Below are positions 63,816 through 64,000 of a DNA stretch of 64,000 nucleotides, in pieces; positions within the stretch are counted from its first letter, which is position 1, and the number at the start of each line of letters is the position of its first letter. Made by a program: the position numbers and the translations under genes. The stretch comes from Phytoactinopolyspora halotolerans (GTDB lineage Bacteria > Actinomycetota > Actinomycetes > Jiangellales > Jiangellaceae): NCBI RefSeq assembly GCF_010550675.1, contig NZ_JAAGOA010000003.1, positions 372,001-436,000 of the forward strand, read 5' to 3'. A model generated the notes under the pieces. That model was not told where the DNA came from, did no database searches, and saw nothing but the letters and a program-made list of their open reading frames with translations.

Positions 63816-64000
63816 ATGAGCGACGACGCCACGAACACCGAGTACCGCATCGAACACGACACGATGGGTGAGGTCCGGGTGCCCGCCTGGGCGAAATACC
63901 GCGCGCAGACACAGCGGGCCGTCGAGAACTTCCCCGTCTCCGGCATGCGTATCGAGAACTCGCTGATCCATGCTCTGGCTTCCATCAAGGGCATCGCGGC
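63816..64000 (+). CDS. fumC: Fumarate hydratase class II, N-terminal part
   Basis: The first 61 codons before the window ends. After a short variable start, [31 protein letters not shown] (seen in two parts) is the characteristic N-terminus of class II fumarase, which interconverts fumarate and malate in the TCA cycle without an iron-sulfur cluster. The GGAT-rich upstream sequence gives a weak ribosome site. The catalytic residues lie beyond the edge. The assignment rests on the N-terminal signature only. Confidence 0.85.
   Translation, partial: MSDDATNTEYRIEHDTMGEVRVPAWAKYRAQTQRAVENFPVSGMRIENSLIHALASIKGIA

Overview
This 64 kb window comes from a high-GC Gram-positive chromosome (Actinomycetota). 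The evidence is strong GC bias at codon third positions, frequent GTG and TTG starts, a mycothiol S-conjugate amidase, an F420-dependent oxidoreductase, DUF4307, DUF4328 and SHOCT proteins, and a gene order that recalls Mycobacterium tuberculosis Rv1075c-Rv1084 (SGNH hydrolase, cbs, metB, greA, DUF4307, mca, small membrane protein, DUF255). The large secreted GH92 and GH99-like enzymes suggest a soil or plant-associated genus; a Jiangella-like organism is a guess. I see no phage, no IS transposase and no CRISPR array.

Layout. 1-1.6 kb: two overlapping membrane-anchored proteins, the second a WD40-type repeat protein. 1.7-5.7 kb: UdgB, then a TetR-controlled SDR/MFS operon with matching operator-like sites at tetR and at the transporter start. 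5.9-9.3 kb: methionine ABC transporter metQNI, preceded by a Met/Cys-rich leader peptide. 9.4-16 kb: NDH-2 behind a perfect Rex-type operator, an ECF sigma factor with a membrane partner, a cyclopropane synthase-like methyltransferase, peptide deformylase/ACT protein and a glutamine amidotransferase. 16-17 kb: an atypical tRNA with UAA anticodon and a MntA-HepT toxin-antitoxin pair whose toxin gene is frameshifted. 17-26.5 kb: metH under an SAH riboswitch, and a 1746-residue GH92-phosphoesterase fusion. 26.6-32.2 kb: LysE exporter, VapBC and a heterodimeric ABC exporter. 32.4-40.5 kb: cold-shock protein, CYP152 peroxygenase, GH99-like protein, phosphoesterase, LacI regulator, Bax-inhibitor-like protein and GNAT. 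40.5-64 kb: the Rv1075c-Rv1084-like backbone, interrupted by a SHOCT protein, msrA, a MocR-YczE pair, an F420 enzyme, ilvA, a DUF4097-DUF2089 pair and a DrrAB-type ABC transporter. The end holds formylglycine-generating enzyme, ScyD-like protein, DUF255 and the start of fumC.

The connecting theme is sulfur-amino-acid and thiol metabolism: Met uptake (metQNI), Met synthesis (metH), transsulfuration (cbs, metB), Met-sulfoxide repair (msrA) and mycothiol detoxification (mca). Three regulatory RNA or DNA elements are readable directly: the leader peptide before metQ, the SAH riboswitch with an RBS-sequestering hairpin before metH, and the Rex site before ndh. Two further sequence-level features stand out: a pair of ~135 bp elements with near-identical terminal inverted repeats (58.3 and 63.6 kb), and a scatter of intergenic hairpins built around TGATC(A).
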